A stretch of DNA of 19,634 nucleotides from Oscillospiraceae bacterium (GTDB lineage Bacteria; Bacillota; Clostridia; Oscillospirales; Ruminococcaceae): contig JAAWBP010000110.1 of the NCBI GenBank assembly GCA_022792755.1, positions 1-19,634 of the forward strand. Reading direction: 5' to 3'. This document shows, piece by piece, positions 1 to 6,582 of this stretch. The translations under genes and the position numbers were made by a program. How positions within the stretch are numbered: position 1 is the stretch's first letter; every line of letters begins with the position of its first letter. The notes under the pieces are model-generated. The model saw only the letters and a list, made by a program, of their open reading frames with translations. It had not been told where the DNA came from and did no database searches.

Positions 1-151
1 CGACCATCCGCACGGCGGTGGTGAAGGTAAATCTCCTATCGGACGTCCCGGACCTGTTACGCCTTGGGGTAAACCCACCTTGGGCTACAAGACCCGTGCG
101 AAGCATCATCGCTCCGATAAGTTTATCGTAAAACGCAGAAATGCGAAGTAA
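1..151 (+). CDS. rplB: 50S ribosomal protein L2, C-terminal end (partial)
   Basis: This is the last 49 residues of L2, open at the window's left edge; the frame begins at base 2 and ends with TAA at 149-151. The tail starts DHPHGGGEGKSPIGRPGP and ends in a basic stretch, FIVKRRNAK. The His/Gly-rich stretch is the most conserved part of L2 and contains the histidine that lies near the peptidyl-transferase centre in the family. L2 binds 23S rRNA and is needed for subunit joining. It is followed 23 bases later by rpsS, as in the S10 operon of most bacteria. The identification is secure although only the end is present. Confidence 0.97.
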   Translation, partial: DHPHGGGEGKSPIGRPGPVTPWGKPTLGYKTRAKHHRSDKFIVKRRNAK

Positions 152-174
152 TCGGAAAGGAGACAGATGAATCT

Positions 175-459
175 ATGGGCAGAAGTGTTAAAAAAGGGCC
201 GTATGTACAGCCGGTCCTGTTAAAACGTGTTCAGAAGATGAACGAGAACGGGGAAAAGGTCGTCCTGAAGACCTGGAGCCGCGCTTCCACCATTTTCCCG
301 GATTTTGTTGGCCATACCTTCGCAGTTCACGATGGACGCAAGCATGTCCCGGTCTATGTAACCGAGGATATGGTGGGGCACAAGCTCGGCGAGTTTGCTC
401 CGACCAGGACCTACAAGGGCCATGCTGGTTCCAAGACATCAAATAACGGTAAGAAATAG
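175..459 (+). CDS. rpsS: 30S ribosomal protein S19
   Basis: A 94-residue S19 of normal length (about 92-95 in the family). It begins MGRSVKKGPYVQ and carries the conserved central segment TWSRASTIFPDFVGHTFAVH followed by a GHKLGEFAPTRTYKGHAG-type C-terminal segment. S19 pairs with S13 in the head of the small subunit and contacts 16S rRNA. An AAAGGAG ribosome binding site lies at 156-162. An out-of-frame ATG at 167 is ignored because only the frame from 175 gives S19. It sits between rplB and rplV as in the S10 operon. Confidence 0.98.
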   Translation: MGRSVKKGPYVQPVLLKRVQKMNENGEKVVLKTWSRASTIFPDFVGHTFAVHDGRKHVPVYVTEDMVGHKLGEFAPTRTYKGHAGSKTSNNGKK

Positions 460-478
460 GCCGGAAGGAGGATTTTGA

Positions 479-814
479 ATGGAAGCAAGGGCTTATCTCA
501 GACATGCCCGCATCGCCCCGAGAAAGGTTCAGATTGTTCTGGATTTGATCCGCAATAAGCCGGCCGGCCTCGCTATGGCGATTTTGAAAAACACACCGAA
601 AGCCGCGTCTGCGCCTCTGGCAAAGCTTCTGGCATCGGCGATTGCCAATGCCGAAAACAACCACAACATGAACAGAGACGAGCTTTATGTGGCCGAGTGC
701 TTCGTTACCCCCGGACCGACCCTGAAACGGATCCGCCCGAGAGCGCAGGGCAGGGCCTTTAAAGTGCTCAAAAGAACGTCGCATGTCACGCTGGTCCTGA
801 AGGAAAAGGAATAA
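479..814 (+). CDS. rplV: 50S ribosomal protein L22
   Basis: A 111-residue L22, the usual length. The N-terminus MEARAYLRHARIAPRKVQIV contains the family's RxxRxxPRKVR/Q helix. The C-terminal third, with PTLKRIRPRAQGRAFKVLKR, is the long beta-hairpin that in known ribosomes lines the nascent-peptide exit tunnel near the macrolide site. A GGAGG site lies just upstream of the ATG. The gene is 19 bases after rpsS and 20 before rpsC, so it is translated within the same transcript. Confidence 0.98.
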   Translation: MEARAYLRHARIAPRKVQIVLDLIRNKPAGLAMAILKNTPKAASAPLAKLLASAIANAENNHNMNRDELYVAECFVTPGPTLKRIRPRAQGRAFKVLKRTSHVTLVLKEKE

Positions 815-834
815 GCTGAAAGAGGAGGTAAACT

Positions 835-1545
835 ATGGGACAGAAAGTAAACCCACACGGTTTTAGAGTGGGCGTTATCAAAGACTGGGATTCCCGCTGG
901 TTTGTGAACGACGCTGCTTTCGGCGATACTCTCGTTGAGGATTACAAGATTCGCAAATATCTGAAAAAGAACTTGTACGCAGCAGGCGTTCCGCGGATTG
1001 AAATCGAGCGCGACGCCCTCAAAATAAGAATTCACATCCATTGTGCGAAGCCGGGCCTCGTCATCGGCCGCGGCGGTTCCGAAATTGAAAAGCTCCGCGC
1101 GACCCTGCAGAAAATGCTTGGCAAAACGGTGCTGATCAACATTGTCGAAGTAAAACAGCCGGATCTCAACGCGCAGCTGGTTGCTGAAAACATCGCTTCC
1201 CAGCTCGAGCGCAGAATCTCGTTCCGCCGCGCGATGAAACAGTGCATCGGCAGAACGATGCGCCTCGGCGCGAAAGGGATCAAGACTGCCGTTTCCGGCC
1301 GTCTGGGCGGCGCTGAAATCGCCCGTTCCGAAAGCTATCACGAGGGGACAATCCCTCTCCAGACCATCCGCGCCGACATTGATTACGGCTTTGCCGAGGC
1401 GAACACCACCTACGGTAAGATCGGCGTAAAGGTATGGATTTACAAAGGCGAGGTTCTCAAAGGCGAGATCGGAGCTTCTTCCTCCCGCAGAAACGAGAGA
1501 ACTGAAAACCGCAGAAGACCCCGCAGGGAAGGAGGTAGCAAGTAA
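835..1545 (+). CDS. rpsC: 30S ribosomal protein S3
   Basis: A 236-residue S3. It begins MGQKVNPHGFRVGVIKDWDS. It has a KH domain whose nucleic-acid-binding GxxG loop is seen as VIGRGGSEIEKLR near residues 75-87, and a C-terminal S3 domain with GCIGRTMRLGAKGIK-like and SGRLGGAEIARSE segments. The last 25 residues are an Arg-rich, probably disordered tail, a variable feature of this family. S3 forms part of the mRNA entry channel on the solvent side of the 30S head. Its stop codon overlaps the rplP start by one base (TAATG), suggesting translational coupling. An AGAGGAGG site precedes the ATG. Confidence 0.98.
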   Translation: MGQKVNPHGFRVGVIKDWDSRWFVNDAAFGDTLVEDYKIRKYLKKNLYAAGVPRIEIERDALKIRIHIHCAKPGLVIGRGGSEIEKLRATLQKMLGKTVLINIVEVKQPDLNAQLVAENIASQLERRISFRRAMKQCIGRTMRLGAKGIKTAVSGRLGGAEIARSESYHEGTIPLQTIRADIDYGFAEANTTYGKIGVKVWIYKGEVLKGEIGASSSRRNERTENRRRPRREGGSK

Positions 1546-1970
1546 TGCTATTACCGAAGCGCGTAAAATACCGCCGTGTCCACAGAGGGCGGATGACCGG
1601 AAAGGCGACCCGCGGCAACACGGTTTCGCACGGTGAATACGGTCTGCAGGCTTTGCAGCCGGCGTGGATCACCTCGAACCAGATCGAGGCGGCCCGTATC
1701 GCCATGACCCGTTACATCAAACGTGGCGGTCAGGTTTGGATTAAAATTTTTCCGGATAAGCCGGTAACCGAGAAACCCGCTGAAACCCGAATGGGTTCCG
1801 GTAAAGGTTCGCCGGAGTACTGGGTGGCTGTCGTAAAGCCGGGCAGGGTTCTTTTTGAGATCGCCGGCGTTTCCGAAGAGGCGGCCAGGGAAGCTATGCG
1901 TCTTGCAATGCATAAGCTGCCGATCAAGTGCAAATTCGTATCTAAGGAACAGACAGGCGGTGAGCAATAA
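1545..1970 (+). CDS. rplP: 50S ribosomal protein L16
   Basis: A 141-residue L16 of standard length, starting MLLPKRVKYRRVHRGRMTG. Conserved features are the GxxTRGN/SHGEYGLQAL segment, the IEAARIAMTRYIKRGGQVWI helix-strand unit and the C-terminal HKLPIKCKFV segment. L16 binds 23S/5S rRNA near the A-site tRNA elbow and helps organise the peptidyl-transferase region. Its ATG shares a base with the rpsC stop codon, and its own stop shares a base with the rpmC start, so rpsC-rplP-rpmC appear to be translationally coupled. Its ribosome binding site GGAGG lies inside the end of rpsC. Confidence 0.98.
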   Translation: MLLPKRVKYRRVHRGRMTGKATRGNTVSHGEYGLQALQPAWITSNQIEAARIAMTRYIKRGGQVWIKIFPDKPVTEKPAETRMGSGKGSPEYWVAVVKPGRVLFEIAGVSEEAAREAMRLAMHKLPIKCKFVSKEQTGGEQ

Positions 1971-2176
1971 TGAAAGCTGTAGAAATTCGTGACTTGTCAC
2001 TTACCGAGATCAACCAGAAGGTGAGCGATCTGAAAGAAGAGCTCTTCAATCTGCGCTTCCAGCTCGCGGTCAATCAGCTTGAGAATCCGCAGCGGATCAA
2101 GGCTGTGAAGAAAGATATTGCCCGTTTGAAAACGGTTCTTCGTGAGCGCGAGCTCAAGGAAGCCGCTGAGAAGTAA
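1970..2176 (+). CDS. rpmC: 50S ribosomal protein L29
   Basis: A 68-residue L29 made of two antiparallel helices, as expected for the family. The signature is LKEELFNLRFQLAVNQLENP followed by RIKAVKKDIARLKTVLRER. L29 sits at the exit of the polypeptide tunnel beside L23 and contributes to docking of trigger factor and SRP. The start is overlapped by the rplP stop (TAATG). It lies 17 bases before rpsQ. Confidence 0.97.
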   Translation: MKAVEIRDLSLTEINQKVSDLKEELFNLRFQLAVNQLENPQRIKAVKKDIARLKTVLRERELKEAAEK

Positions 2177-2193
2177 GGAAGGAGGATTAGGCT

Positions 2194-2451
2194 GTGAGTG
2201 AAAGAAACCTCAGAAAAACGAGGGTAGGCACGGTTGTCAGCAATAAGATGGACAAAACGGTCGTCGTCTCGATTGCCGACAATGTCAGACATCCTCTTTA
2301 CAAAAAGATCATCAAACGCACCGTGAAGCTGAAGGCCCACGACGAGGGGAACGCTTGTAATATCGGCGATAAGGTGGAAATTATGGAGACCCGTCCGCTG
2401 TCTAAGGACAAAAGATGGAGAGTTGTAGAAATACTTGAAAAAGCGAAATAA
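2194..2451 (+). CDS. rpsQ: 30S ribosomal protein S17
   Basis: An 85-residue S17 with an OB-fold. Recognisable segments are GTVVSNKMDKTVVVSI near the N-terminus, HPLYKKIIKRTVKLKAHDE in the middle and GDKVEIMETRPLSKDKRWRV at the C-terminus. S17 binds 16S rRNA early in 30S assembly. The start is GTG, chosen because the GGAGG at about 2181 is well spaced from it and because MSERNLRKTRVG aligns with the normal N-terminus. It belongs to the S10/spc ribosomal block. Confidence 0.97.
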   Translation: MSERNLRKTRVGTVVSNKMDKTVVVSIADNVRHPLYKKIIKRTVKLKAHDEGNACNIGDKVEIMETRPLSKDKRWRVVEILEKAK

Positions 2452-2475
2452 TGATGCCGAAAGGAGGCATGCACT

Positions 2476-2844
2476 GTGATACAGATGCAGAGTTACCTGA
2501 AGGTTGCCGACAATACCGGTGCGAAAGAGCTTATGTGTATCCGTGTGTTGGGCGGTTCCCGCAGAAGGTACGCTAATATTGGCGACGTTGTCGTTGCTTC
2601 GGTCAAAAAAGCAACACCCGGCGGCGTTGTTAAAAAAGGCGATGTAGTAAAAGCAGTTATCGTCCGTTCCGCGAAGGGGGTCCGCCGCGACGACGGAACC
2701 TATATCCGTTTCGACGAGAACGCGGCGGTCATCATCCGCGACGATAAAAACCCGAGAGGCACCCGTATTTTTGGGCCTGTTGCGAGAGAGCTCCGCGAGA
2801 AGGAATATCTCAAGATTCTTTCGCTGGCGCCGGAAGTACTTTGA
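2476..2844 (+). CDS. rplN: 50S ribosomal protein L14
   Basis: A 122-residue L14, the family's exact usual length. It begins MIQMQSYLKVADNTGAKELM and ends FGPVARELREKEYLKILSLAPEVL-like, both characteristic. L14 is a beta-barrel protein at the subunit interface that forms bridge contacts with 16S rRNA and is the docking site for RsfS. The start is GTG, preceded by AAGGAGG at 2461-2467 with good spacing; an ATG three codons later is less consistent with the conserved MIQ N-terminus. Confidence 0.98.
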   Translation: MIQMQSYLKVADNTGAKELMCIRVLGGSRRRYANIGDVVVASVKKATPGGVVKKGDVVKAVIVRSAKGVRRDDGTYIRFDENAAVIIRDDKNPRGTRIFGPVARELREKEYLKILSLAPEVL

Positions 2845-2862
2845 TGGGAGGTGCGCTTGAAA

Positions 2863-3180
2863 ATGAATAAAGTACACGTAAAAAGCGAGGATACCGTTGT
2901 CATCCTGACCGGCAGGGACAAGGGCAAGCAGGGTAAGGTCCTGGAGGTCAGCCCCTCTGAGCAGAAGGTGATCGTGGAAGGCTGCAACATCGTCAGCAAG
3001 CACGTAAAACCGAGAAGGATGGGAGAGACCGGCGGCATCGTGAAGGCTGAGTCCCCGATCTACGCCTGCAAGGTTCAGCTCGTCTGCCCGAAGTGCAAAA
3101 AGCCGACCCGCGTCGGGCACAAGGTCAGCGAGGACGGCAAAAAAGAGCGCCTTTGTAAAAAATGCGGCGCAACCTTTTAA
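2863..3180 (+). CDS. rplX: 50S ribosomal protein L24, Cys-rich form
   Basis: L24 of about 105 residues. It contains an N-terminal KOW motif (DTVVILTGRDKGKQGKVLEV) and the central NIVSKHVKPRRMGETGGI segment. L24 starts 50S assembly by binding the 5' part of 23S rRNA. The ATG at 2863 is preferred over the in-frame GTG at 2851 and TTG at 2857: the GTG overlaps the GGGAGG ribosome binding site and TTG is closer than usual. The C-terminal third carries two CxxC pairs (CPKC and CKKC), a zinc-ribbon-like arrangement that many Gram-positive L24 proteins have and E. coli L24 lacks. Metal binding is an inference. Confidence 0.96.
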   Translation: MNKVHVKSEDTVVILTGRDKGKQGKVLEVSPSEQKVIVEGCNIVSKHVKPRRMGETGGIVKAESPIYACKVQLVCPKCKKPTRVGHKVSEDGKKERLCKKCGATF

Positions 3181-3196
3181 GTGAGGAGGAAAAAAC

Positions 3197-3736
3197 ATGG
3201 CAAGACTGAAAGATGCTTATGTAAAAGAGATTGCCCCGGCTATGATGAAAAAGTTCGGCTACAAAAGCGTCATGCAGATTCCGAAGCTTGAAAAGGTTGT
3301 TGTCAACGTTGGATGCGGCGAGGCCCGCGACAACAGCAAGATCATCGACGCGATTATGGCGGATCTGGCGGCGATCACCGGCCAGCGCCCTATCGTCTGC
3401 AAGGCGAAGAAATCTGTAGCGAACTTTAAACTCCGCGAGGGGATGGACATCGGCGCAAAGGTCACCCTGCGCGCTGAAAATATGTATGAGTTTGTCGACC
3501 GCCTCTTCAACGTCGCCCTCCCGAGGGTCAGGGATTTCCGCGGGATCAACCCGAATTCCTTCGACGGGCGCGGCAACTACAACATGGGCGTAAAGGAACA
3601 GCTCATTTTCCCGGAGATCGATTACGATAAGATCGACAAGGTCAGAGGGATGGATATCTGCTTTGTCACCACCGCGAAAACAGATGAAGAGGCCAGGGAG
3701 CTTTTGTCTCTCATGGGCGCTCCGTTTGCAAAATAA
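3197..3736 (+). CDS. rplE: 50S ribosomal protein L5
   Basis: A 179-residue L5 of usual length. It shows YKSVMQIPKLEKVVVNVGCG near the N-terminus, the ITGQRPIVCKAKKSVANFKL segment and a C-terminal TTAKTDEEARELLSLMGAPF. L5 binds 5S rRNA with L18 and forms a bridge to S13 across the subunit interface, contacting P-site tRNA. A GAGGAGG site lies 16 bases or less upstream of the ATG. It is the third gene of the spc-type segment and follows rplX. Confidence 0.98.
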   Translation: MARLKDAYVKEIAPAMMKKFGYKSVMQIPKLEKVVVNVGCGEARDNSKIIDAIMADLAAITGQRPIVCKAKKSVANFKLREGMDIGAKVTLRAENMYEFVDRLFNVALPRVRDFRGINPNSFDGRGNYNMGVKEQLIFPEIDYDKIDKVRGMDICFVTTAKTDEEARELLSLMGAPFAK

Positions 3737-3751
3737 GGGAGGAAACAGTCA

Positions 3752-3937
3752 ATGGCTAAAACGTCCATGAAAGTAAAACAGCAGAGAGAGCCGAAGTTTT
3801 CCACCCGTGCCTACAACAGGTGTAAAATCTGCGGAAGACCGCACGCCTACCTGAGAAAATACGGCGTCTGCCGTATCTGTTTCAGAGAGCTGGCTTACAA
3901 GGGCCAGATTCCGGGCGTGAAAAAAGCAAGCTGGTAA
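3752..3937 (+). CDS. rpsN: 30S ribosomal protein S14, zinc-binding type (type Z)
   Basis: A 61-residue short S14, the zinc-binding (C+) form. Four cysteines are visible at residues 24, 27, 40 and 43 in CKICGRPHAYLRKYGVCRIC, arranged as CxxC-x12-CxxC. The C-terminus GQIPGVKKASW is the invariant end of this family. It assembles late into the 30S head. The long zinc-free paralog that many Firmicutes induce under zinc starvation is not in this window. It lies between rplE and rpsH, the standard place. Confidence 0.98.
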   Translation: MAKTSMKVKQQREPKFSTRAYNRCKICGRPHAYLRKYGVCRICFRELAYKGQIPGVKKASW

Positions 3938-3967
3938 GAGCTGCTAGAAGCAAAGGAGGTTGACGGC

Positions 3968-4366
3968 ATGCAAATCACCGATACAGTTGCTGATATGCTC
4001 ACCCGGATCCGGAACGCAAACACAGCAAAACACGACACGGTGGATATACCCGCATCCAACATGAAAAAGGCGATTGCCCAGATTCTTGTTGACGAGGGTT
4101 ATGTAAAGAGCTTCCAGGTCATCGAAGACGGGAAGCAGGGAACGATCCGTATTACCTTGAAATACGGCGAGAACAAGTCCCAGGTGATTACAGGACTGCG
4201 CAGAGTTTCCAAGCCGGGCCTGCGTATTTATTCGAACGTTGAGGATATGCCAAGGGTTATGAAGGGCCTTGGTGTGGCGATTCTGTCCACATCCAAGGGA
4301 ATCATGACCGACAAGGCGGCGCGCAAAGCGAACGTCGGCGGCGAAGTCCTTGCGTTTATCTGGTAG
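3968..4366 (+). CDS. rpsH: 30S ribosomal protein S8
   Basis: A 132-residue S8. The N-terminal domain has DTVADMLTRIRNANTAKHDT and a following KKAIAQILVDEGYV helix. The C-terminal domain ends with the conserved ILSTSKGIMTDKAARKANVGGEVLAFIW-like segment whose STSKGI loop contacts 16S rRNA helix 21. In E. coli S8 is the autogenous repressor of the spc operon acting at the L5 start; no such site was looked for in detail here. An AAAGGAGG ribosome binding site precedes the ATG. Confidence 0.98.
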   Translation: MQITDTVADMLTRIRNANTAKHDTVDIPASNMKKAIAQILVDEGYVKSFQVIEDGKQGTIRITLKYGENKSQVITGLRRVSKPGLRIYSNVEDMPRVMKGLGVAILSTSKGIMTDKAARKANVGGEVLAFIW

Positions 4367-4383
4367 AAGGAGGTAGGCGTCGA

Positions 4384-4929
4384 ATGTCACGAATTGGAAG
4401 AAAGCCCATCGATGGTCCCTCCGGTGTAGATGTGAAGATCAATGGGAACCACATCACGGTGAAAGGCCCGAAAGGGACGCTGGAACGGGATTTTCACAAA
4501 GACATGTCGGTCGTTCTCGACGGGAGCGTCATCAACGTAAACCGTCCGAGCGAGGACAAAGAGCATAAAAGCCTGCACGGCCTGACCCGCACCTTGATCG
4601 CCAACATGGTGGAAGGCGTTACAAACGGCTTTTCCAAGGAACTTGAGATCAACGGCGTTGGTTATCGTGCGGCAAAGCAGGGTAAGGATTTGGTCATGAA
4701 CCTCGGGTATTCCCATCAGGTCATCTGCCCTGAGATCGACGGGATCACCATCGACGTCCCCAGCCCGAACAAGGTTGTCATCTCGGGCCCGGACAAACAG
4801 AAGGTCGGCCAATTCGCCGCCGAAGTGCGCGAGAAACGTCCGCCGGAGCCGTATAAGGGCAAGGGCATCAAATATGCCGGCGAATATATCCAGCGCAAAG
4901 AAGGGAAAGCCGGTAAAGGCAAGAAGTAA
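4384..4929 (+). CDS. rplF: 50S ribosomal protein L6
   Basis: A 181-residue L6 built of two similar alpha-beta domains. It begins MSRIGRKPIDGPSGVDVKI and contains the ITVKGPKGTLERDF strand pair, INGVGYRAAKQGKDLVMNLG at the start of the second domain and the conserved C-terminal PPEPYKGKGIKYAGE segment that contacts the sarcin-ricin loop region of 23S rRNA. The ATG at 4384 follows GAAGGAGG in the rpsH tail. The C-terminal end is Lys/Gly-rich, as usual. Confidence 0.98.
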   Translation: MSRIGRKPIDGPSGVDVKINGNHITVKGPKGTLERDFHKDMSVVLDGSVINVNRPSEDKEHKSLHGLTRTLIANMVEGVTNGFSKELEINGVGYRAAKQGKDLVMNLGYSHQVICPEIDGITIDVPSPNKVVISGPDKQKVGQFAAEVREKRPPEPYKGKGIKYAGEYIQRKEGKAGKGKK

Positions 4930-4948
4930 TGAAAGGAGTTGACTTGGA

Positions 4949-5308
4949 ATGGTGAAAAAGACTGCTGGAACCAATTCCAGAATCAAAAGACACCGCAGAG
5001 TCCGTGCTAAGATCAGCGGTACACCTGAGCGTCCGCGCCTGAATGTATTCCGCTCCTCGAAAAACATCTATGCGCAGATCATAGACGACGTCAACGGCGT
5101 TACTCTTGTTGCGGCTTCATCGATCGAAAAAGGATTTGAAGGAAGCGGCTCCAACAAGGAGGGCGCTCGCAAAGTAGGTCAGTTAGTTGCAAAGAAAGCC
5201 TTGGAAAAGGGAATCGAAGAGGTCGTTTTCGACCGCGGCGGTTACATTTACCACGGCCGAGTTTTGGAACTGGCTGAGGGAGCCCGCGAATGCGGCCTCA
5301 AGTTTTAA
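4949..5308 (+). CDS. rplR: 50S ribosomal protein L18
   Basis: A 119-residue L18. The basic N-terminus (RIKRHRRVRAKISGTPERPRL) binds 5S rRNA in this family. The globular domain has LNVFRSSKNIYAQIIDD, KVGQLVAKKALEKGIEEVVFDRGG and the C-terminal YIYHGRVLELAEGARECGLKF-like ending. L18 with L5 and L25-type proteins forms the 5S RNP of the central protuberance. AAAGGAG lies upstream of the ATG. The ribosome binding site of the next gene (rpsE) begins immediately at its stop codon. Confidence 0.98.
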   Translation: MVKKTAGTNSRIKRHRRVRAKISGTPERPRLNVFRSSKNIYAQIIDDVNGVTLVAASSIEKGFEGSGSNKEGARKVGQLVAKKALEKGIEEVVFDRGGYIYHGRVLELAEGARECGLKF

Positions 5309-5322
5309 GAGGAGGTATTCAT

Positions 5323-5823
5323 TTGGCTATTATAGATGCTAACGCATATGATTTGAAAGAAAAAGTGGTTGCCATTAACCGCGTTTCCAAAACCGTAAAG
5401 GGCGGGCGTATCTTCAAATTTGCCGCGCTGGTCGTCGTCGGGGACGGCAACGACATCGTCGGTTTCGGCCTCGGCAAATCCGGCGAAGTTCCGGACGCCA
5501 TCCGCAAGGGGATTGAGGACGCGAAGAAAAATCTGATCAAGATTTCCATCAACGGCACCACGATTCCCCACGAGATCATCGGGCGGTTCGGCGCCGGCCG
5601 TGTTTTGATGAATCCCGCCCCGGAAGGCACCGGCGTAATTGCGGGCGGCCCTGTCCGTGCCGTCATCGAGGTCACCGGGATCAAGGACATCAGAACCAAG
5701 GCTCTGCGCTCCAACAATCCCTGCAACGTCGTAAGGGCGACCATTAACGGGCTCGCTTCCCTGCGCACAGCGGAGCAGATGGCGGAGATCAGGGGAAAAT
5801 CCGTTAAAGAAATTTTAGGGTAA
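5323..5823 (+). CDS. rpsE: 30S ribosomal protein S5
   Basis: S5 of 166 residues from a TTG start at 5323. The start is set by AAGAGGAGGT at 5308-5317, seven to ten bases upstream. An upstream in-frame ATG at 5290 lies inside rplR and before this site, so it is rejected. The protein has the double-stranded RNA-binding-like S5 N-terminal domain (EKVVAINRVSKTVKGGRIFK, ALVVVGDGNDIVGFGLGKSG) and the C-terminal domain with APEGTGVIAGGPVRAVIEV and NPCNVVRATINGL. S5 lies at the mRNA entry pore and affects decoding fidelity. Confidence 0.97.
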   Translation: MAIIDANAYDLKEKVVAINRVSKTVKGGRIFKFAALVVVGDGNDIVGFGLGKSGEVPDAIRKGIEDAKKNLIKISINGTTIPHEIIGRFGAGRVLMNPAPEGTGVIAGGPVRAVIEVTGIKDIRTKALRSNNPCNVVRATINGLASLRTAEQMAEIRGKSVKEILG

Positions 5824-5837
5824 GGGAGGATTGACTC

Positions 5838-6023
5838 ATGGCGGATAAAACAATTCAGGTTAAGCTCGTGAGGGGTCTTTCCGGCAGAAAAAAAGATCAG
5901 ATTGCAACAGTAAACGCGCTGGGCCTGCGTAAGATCGGCGACGTTTCCACCCAGCCCGACAACGACGCGACTAAAGGCAAAATCGCAAAGGTCGCCCACC
6001 TGGTTGAGGTTGTCGAAGGCTGA
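5838..6023 (+). CDS. rpmD: 50S ribosomal protein L30
   Basis: A 61-residue L30 with the family core IQVKLVRGLSGRKKDQIATVNALGLRKIGD and the C-terminal GKIAKVAHLVEV. L30 binds 23S rRNA near domain II and is absent from some lineages, so its presence here is informative. GGGAGG lies upstream of the ATG. It is followed by a 72-base gap that carries a strong stem-loop before rplO. Confidence 0.97.
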   Translation: MADKTIQVKLVRGLSGRKKDQIATVNALGLRKIGDVSTQPDNDATKGKIAKVAHLVEVVEG

Positions 6024-6061
6024 CCTGGTTTCTCATGAGCCCATGTTTGAAAGAGTCATTT

Positions 6062-6080
6062 GCCGCTTGAAACAGGCGGC
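6062..6080 (+). other. Stem-loop directly upstream of the rplO ribosome binding site
   Basis: GCCGCTTG (6062-6069) pairs with CAGGCGGC (6073-6080) over 8 base pairs, one of them G-U, with an AAA loop. It ends five bases before the TGGAGG ribosome binding site of rplO. No T-run follows it, so it is not an intrinsic terminator. It could insulate rplO translation, mark an RNA processing site or simply be a stable spacer. Confidence 0.5.
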
Positions 6081-6095
6081 GGAATGGAGGTTAAG

Positions 6096-6536
6096 ATGAA
6101 ACTGCACGAGTTAACTCCGGCAGCTGGTTCCAACCACGACGTCAAGCGCAAAGGGCGCGGCGCTGGTTCCGGAAACGGCAAGACGGCCGGTAAAGGCCAT
6201 AAAGGCCAGAACGCTCGTTCGGGCGGCGGCGTACGGCCGGGCTTTGAAGGCGGCCAGATGCCTCTTCAGAGACGTGTCCCGAAAAGAGGGTTCAACAATA
6301 TTTTTGCGACCAGATATTCCACGGTCAACGTTGTGGATTTGAACCGTTTTGACGACGGTGCGGTCGTCGACCTGGAAGCCCTGATGAATGCTGGAATCGT
6401 CCGCAAAGAGCTTGACGGTGTCAAGATCCTCGGCAACGGCGAGCTTTCCAAAAAGCTGACCGTCAAGGCTGCCGCCTTCTCTGCCAGCGCGAAAGAGAAG
6501 ATTGAAAAAGCAGGCGGCACGGCGGAGACTTTATAA
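6096..6536 (+). CDS. rplO: 50S ribosomal protein L15
   Basis: L15 of 146 residues from ATG 6096, which has TGGAGG at 6085-6090. An in-frame TTG at 6060 is excluded because it lies before both the stem-loop and this site. The N-terminus MKLHELTPAAGSNHDVKRKG is followed by the Gly/Arg/Lys-rich extension GRGAGSGNGKTAGKGHKGQN that threads into 23S rRNA, then the compact C-terminal domain. L15 is an early 50S assembly protein. It is directly upstream of secY, the classic spc arrangement. Confidence 0.98.
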   Translation: MKLHELTPAAGSNHDVKRKGRGAGSGNGKTAGKGHKGQNARSGGGVRPGFEGGQMPLQRRVPKRGFNNIFATRYSTVNVVDLNRFDDGAVVDLEALMNAGIVRKELDGVKILGNGELSKKLTVKAAAFSASAKEKIEKAGGTAETL

Positions 6537-6582
6537 TTGACCGCGTGTTTTACACTTCGTTACAGACGGAATGGAGGGCAAA

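Noticed and set aside
188..784. A 198-codon minus-strand open frame opposite rpsS and rplV
   Set aside because: It has no family features and no suitable ribosome binding site, and it lies entirely opposite two secure ribosomal genes; it follows from their codon bias.
2074..3198. A 374-codon minus-strand open frame opposite rpmC to rplX
   Set aside because: It crosses five real genes on the other strand, and its translation has no recognisable domain; long antisense frames are common in codon-biased ribosomal genes.
6537..6582. TTGACC at the start of the rplO-secY gap as a promoter for secY
   Set aside because: The bases 17 downstream (TTACAG) are a poor -10, and secY is expected to be read from the upstream operon.
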